64,000 nt of DNA, taken from assembly GCF_030052815.1 (NCBI RefSeq), contig NC_079505.1, positions 16,931,064 through 16,995,063 on the forward strand. Reading direction: 5' to 3'. Within the stretch, counting starts at the first letter, position 1. Each line of letters starts with the position of its first letter. The position numbers were made by a program, and so were the translations under genes. Source of the stretch: Hevea brasiliensis. Its lineage: Eukaryota; Streptophyta; Magnoliopsida; Malpighiales; Euphorbiaceae. Positions 61,021 to 64,000 of this stretch are shown in pieces. The notes under the pieces were generated by a model that was not told the DNA's origin, did no database searches, and saw only the letters and a program-made list of their open reading frames with translations.

Positions 61021-61907
61021 GTGGGGGCTAAGAACTGATGGGGGTTAGCCCATGTGAGGAATAAGGGCCAGTGTGGTCCAAATTTAAGTTAAGGCTAAAG
61101 TATAGATTTTTATAACATTTATAAAAACATTTATGTGTCTGGAATTCTTTTCAAAATGATAAAATTTATTTAAATATTTATTATTTGGAACATATTAATA
61201 AGTGAAATGAATATATTTATTTTAGAAATAAATGTAATTTAACTAAAGGTGCTTTAGATTAGGACTTTATTTTGAATAATTTATTTGTAAGAAAAAAAAT
61301 TCAATTTAATTTTTATATAATTATGCTGGATTTTTATTTGGTTTAAAGTGAATTTTTTTTAAATAAAAATAATTAAATTCTTTCATTTTAAATATAAAAA
61401 TTATTTTTTTATAAAATTCTAAGTTTTAAACAGCGGGTGAGTAAATGAATAAAATTCTTGTAAAATCTTGCTACTTTTAGCATAAATTCATTTTTTAAAA
61501 TAATTTATTTTTTAATTAAAAAAATTAAATTTCAATAACTTTAAACTTTCTTATAAACATGAGAATTGATAAAAAAAAAAATTGAATTAATTTCTTTCAC
61601 TTTTAAGACTAAGACACACACTTAAATACCTTTTAAAGATTTTAATTTTGAGTCAAGCTCATGCAATTAAAAAGTAATTTCATAAATGTTTTAATTCAAT
61701 TTTATATTTTCAAAATTATAAAATTTTAAATTTAATATTAATGAAAAAAATGATTTCATTATAATCCGGAAATCTCACTGTAACGTATTGATTATAGTAG
61801 TGGGATCAAACATGCATTCTTGGGAAACTTTTTATCCATTTGGTAAGCCTCTTTTTGCGTGCGCACGCACATGCGCACATGTACACACACGCACACATAT
61901 ATATATA
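61021..61907. other. AT-rich intergenic with mixed dinucleotide tract
   Basis: No gene seen. An alternating purine-pyrimidine tract (GCGCACGCACATGCGCAC, then ACACACGCACACATATATAT) at 61858-61906 directly abuts the TRIM remnant. Confidence 0.6.
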
Positions 61908-62271
61908 AGCATCCTAAGTAAATTCCACATCGACAAAACACAGGAGAGATGCTGAGTTTATAAGTTGATGGTTCGTAACCCCTAGTAACGCGTTTAAAAA
62001 CCGTGAGGGCTTCGGCTCAGAGCGGACAATATCACTAGTGGGCCGAGCCGTTACATTTGCAACCTTGAACGATGGTGAGGCAAACCTCAGCGAGGACGCT
62101 GAGTCTCATAAGGGGTGGATTGCAACGCCCTGGCTTGAACGATGGTGGGGCAAACCTTAGCGAGGACGCTGAGTCTCATAAGGGGTGGATTGCAACGCCC
62201 TAGGCAAATCCCACATCAGCAAAATACGGGAGAGATGCTGGGTTTATAAGTTGGCGTTTTAAAACCGTGAG
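61908..62271 (+). mobile_element. rearranged TRIM with duplicated interior
   Basis: Same family as 34080-34480. The 5' repeat (about 61908-62055) has lost its first bases. The interior lacks the tRNA-binding site (TTACATTTG is followed directly by CAACCTTGAACG). The GAACGATGG...AAGGGGTGGAT block, including the polypurine tract, occurs twice (to 62122 and to 62190). The 3' repeat starts at 62191 and is cut at about 62271. Confidence 0.8.
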
Positions 62272-62369
62272 GACGAAAGTATCTACGCAAAGTCCACAAC
62301 ACTAGAGATTAGACTAAAATATTTATATTTATATATAAAATAATTATTTGAAAATTAGGAGTGTTACAT
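62272..62369. mobile_element. internally deleted LTR-A remnant fused to the TRIM
   Basis: GAAAGTATCTACGCAAAGTCC...AGATTAGAC matches LTR A near 49948, then jumps to a variant of its end, ATTAGGAGTGTTACA. About 0.9 kb is missing between. Confidence 0.55.
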
Positions 62370-62539
62370 TTGTGCCCTTTTTGTTTTGGATTTGCTCCTA
62401 ACAAAAAGTATAGAATTCCCAAACACACATAATGTAGCATTGGCCTTTGTCCAAATGTTGCCTCTTAAATCCACTTCAATTCCAACCTAAGAACATCACC
62501 CACTAAAATTATCAATATGATTATTAATTTTAATAAGCC

Positions 62540-62572
<33 letters not shown>

Positions 62573-63335
62573 ATTCAATACAATTTGTGGAAGTCAAACA
62601 TATTTTATATACTTATTTTCTGATAATGATTTTAATATCCTAAATTTTATTTTAAATTAATTTTTAATCATTTAAAATATATCCATCAATTTTTTAATTT
62701 TTTTTATTATATGATTCCTTTGTTTAGTTCAAAACCCAAAACCATACACAGCCTATTCAATAGAAATAAAGTTAAGGCAGCATGTGATTTGGTCATTGTT
62801 TGTATTCAAAATGGACTCTAAATCAATTAATTAATTGATTATCCTTCAAAAGCATGTTAATTCTCATATGCAAAATCCATCTTTGACCATATGATCACAC
62901 GTTAGAGACAGACAAAGAAAGGGAAATAATTCCTTTGTTGCTATTAATTAAATAATTTTCTACTAAGATAAATATAAGTGATTGTATAAATGAGAATTAA
63001 TAGACAAGGACATGAACAAAAGAGGGTTTTTTTTTTTTTTTTTTTTTTTAAAAAAATGCTAGATGGCATCAAAAGCTCTTGTGGATAAATGATTACAAAC
63101 TGAGTTATTGTATTCTTGAAGAAAGCAAGCCTACTTTGAAGATTAACAACAAGCCCAATTTAAAATCAGACCAAATCCAAATCAAAATCCAGCCCATTAA
63201 CATACCCTTCTCAAACTAAAACCTTAGGATTACAGAGAAAGAAATGTAAGAACTGTAACTATCCTTTCTTCGCCGCCCAAGTTGCCAATCAGAGAAAAAA
63301 AAATGAGTTGAGATTGGAATCAGACAAGCGCAACT
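62370..63335. other. AT-rich intergenic with (ATT)n and poly(T)
   Basis: (TTA)n at about 62541-62571 and a long T run at 63027-63049. No gene could be assigned. Confidence 0.6.
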
Positions 63336-63805
63336 AGGGGAGAGCAGATTTTGGTCTAAACTGAAGAATCGAATCGAATCGAATCTAGTCAATTCAGTTC
63401 AATCAGTTTGGTTTTAAAATTCAATCGGTTCGGTTCGGTTCGGTTTATAAATTTTGATAATTTCGGTTAATCGATTCGGTTTGATTATTTTCATAAAAAA
63501 TAAAAAAAATCGAATTGAACCGAAATTACTAATATATATATATATATATCAAGGAAAACCTAAGATTTTTTAGTTTTGATTTCTAAGTTTTTTTTTTTAT
63601 GTTTTTGTTATTGAGATTTAATTTTGAAAATATGAAATTTTATAAAATTTAATTTTATCTGTTTAAAATCGAACCAAACCGATATTTATCAGTTTAGTTC
63701 AATTCGATTTCCTCTTAATAATCGATTTGATTCGATTTAATTTTTAAAATTTTTAATTTTTAATTTTTAATTTTATCGATTTAATTCGGTTCGAAACCGA
63801 ACCCT
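63336..63805. mobile_element. MITE rich in TCGGTTCGGTT / AATCGAATCGA words
   Basis: 470 bp between 10-bp direct repeats AAGCGCAACT (63326-63335, 63806-63815). Ends are AGGG and CCCT. The left arm has AATCGAATCGAATCG and GGTTCGGTTCGGTTCGG. The right arm has the complementary AATCGAACCAAACCGA and ATTCGGTTCGAAACCGAACC, so the element can fold back. A 9-10 bp target duplication suggests a Mutator-type element. Confidence 0.8.
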
Positions 63806-64000
63806 AAGCGCAACTCCTCGTTATAGGGCGCTACTGTGGCCATCCTTCCCTGCACAGCAAAACCATCAATCAGAGTAGACCTCAAAACTTTCACAAAGGC
63901 TGCAAGTTTATCTCCAACACCATGAAAAGGTGCTGCCTCAAAGCACAAGACACGCGAAGCCAAAAAGGTCTCTTGTGGATCACATGCCCTACCAATTTAA
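63806..64000 (-). CDS. unidentified partial reading frame at window edge
   Basis: The minus-strand frame is open from the window edge to the MITE: ACDPQETFLASRVLCFEAAP, then HGVGDKLAAFVKVLRSTLID. The composition looks protein-like. An internal TTTTGCTGTGCAG could be a splice acceptor at about 63853, just before a possible start MATVAPYNEEL. The frame would continue into ordinary sequence beyond 63335 if the MITE were absent. I do not recognise the family; it may be a gene end, a gene start or a fragment. Confidence 0.3.

Noticed and set aside
62541..62571. (TTA)n tract as possible CRISPR or satellite
   Set aside because: Plain trinucleotide microsatellite without spacers.

Overview
This is plant nuclear DNA: very AT-rich, with intron-containing genes, a plant-type ankyrin/PGG gene pair, a nuclear complex I subunit gene, and dense nested retrotransposons. 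It looks like a eudicot. The repeat families resemble those I associate with spurges such as rubber tree or cassava, but that is only an impression. I see no rRNA, tRNA, CRISPR or organellar insertion.

Layout. (1) 1-2700: the NDUFB3-like complex I subunit gene (minus) and a fold-back MITE. (2) 5244-15788 and 29287-40644: two direct copies of an 11-kb segment. Each carries a degenerate CACTA-like region, MITEs, a near-complete RTE-clade LINE and an ankyrin/PGG gene, all on the minus strand. (3) 15789-29286: a 13.5-kb block between the copies, made of a GC-richer element encoding a decayed gypsy-type-transposase-like protein. A 9.5-kb Copia retrotransposon with 2.1-kb LTRs sits in that gene's intron. 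(4) 41.2-60.7 kb: a nest of LTR sequences inserted in one another and in an old LINE, with exact target-site duplications (TSDs) for four of the LTRs and for one poly(A) retroposon. (5) 60.7-64 kb: a truncated NDUFB3 paralogue, a rearranged TRIM, a MITE with a 10-bp TSD, and an unidentified edge reading frame.

Gene content is small: NDUFB3, the complete three-exon ankyrin/PGG gene of copy B (600 aa predicted), and its copy A paralogue, which has lost its native promoter and first ~48 codons. The most interesting observation is at that break. The adjoining transposable element supplies, on the correct strand, a TATA box, a ~360-nt leader without an ATG, then an ATG, 13 codons and a consensus splice donor. 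A pyrimidine-rich acceptor lies exactly at the ankyrin break. Splicing the 59-nt intron joins the frames, so copy A may be a new transposon-promoted chimeric gene.

All coordinates come from reading the sequence by eye. Splice sites, promoters and family assignments are predictions.
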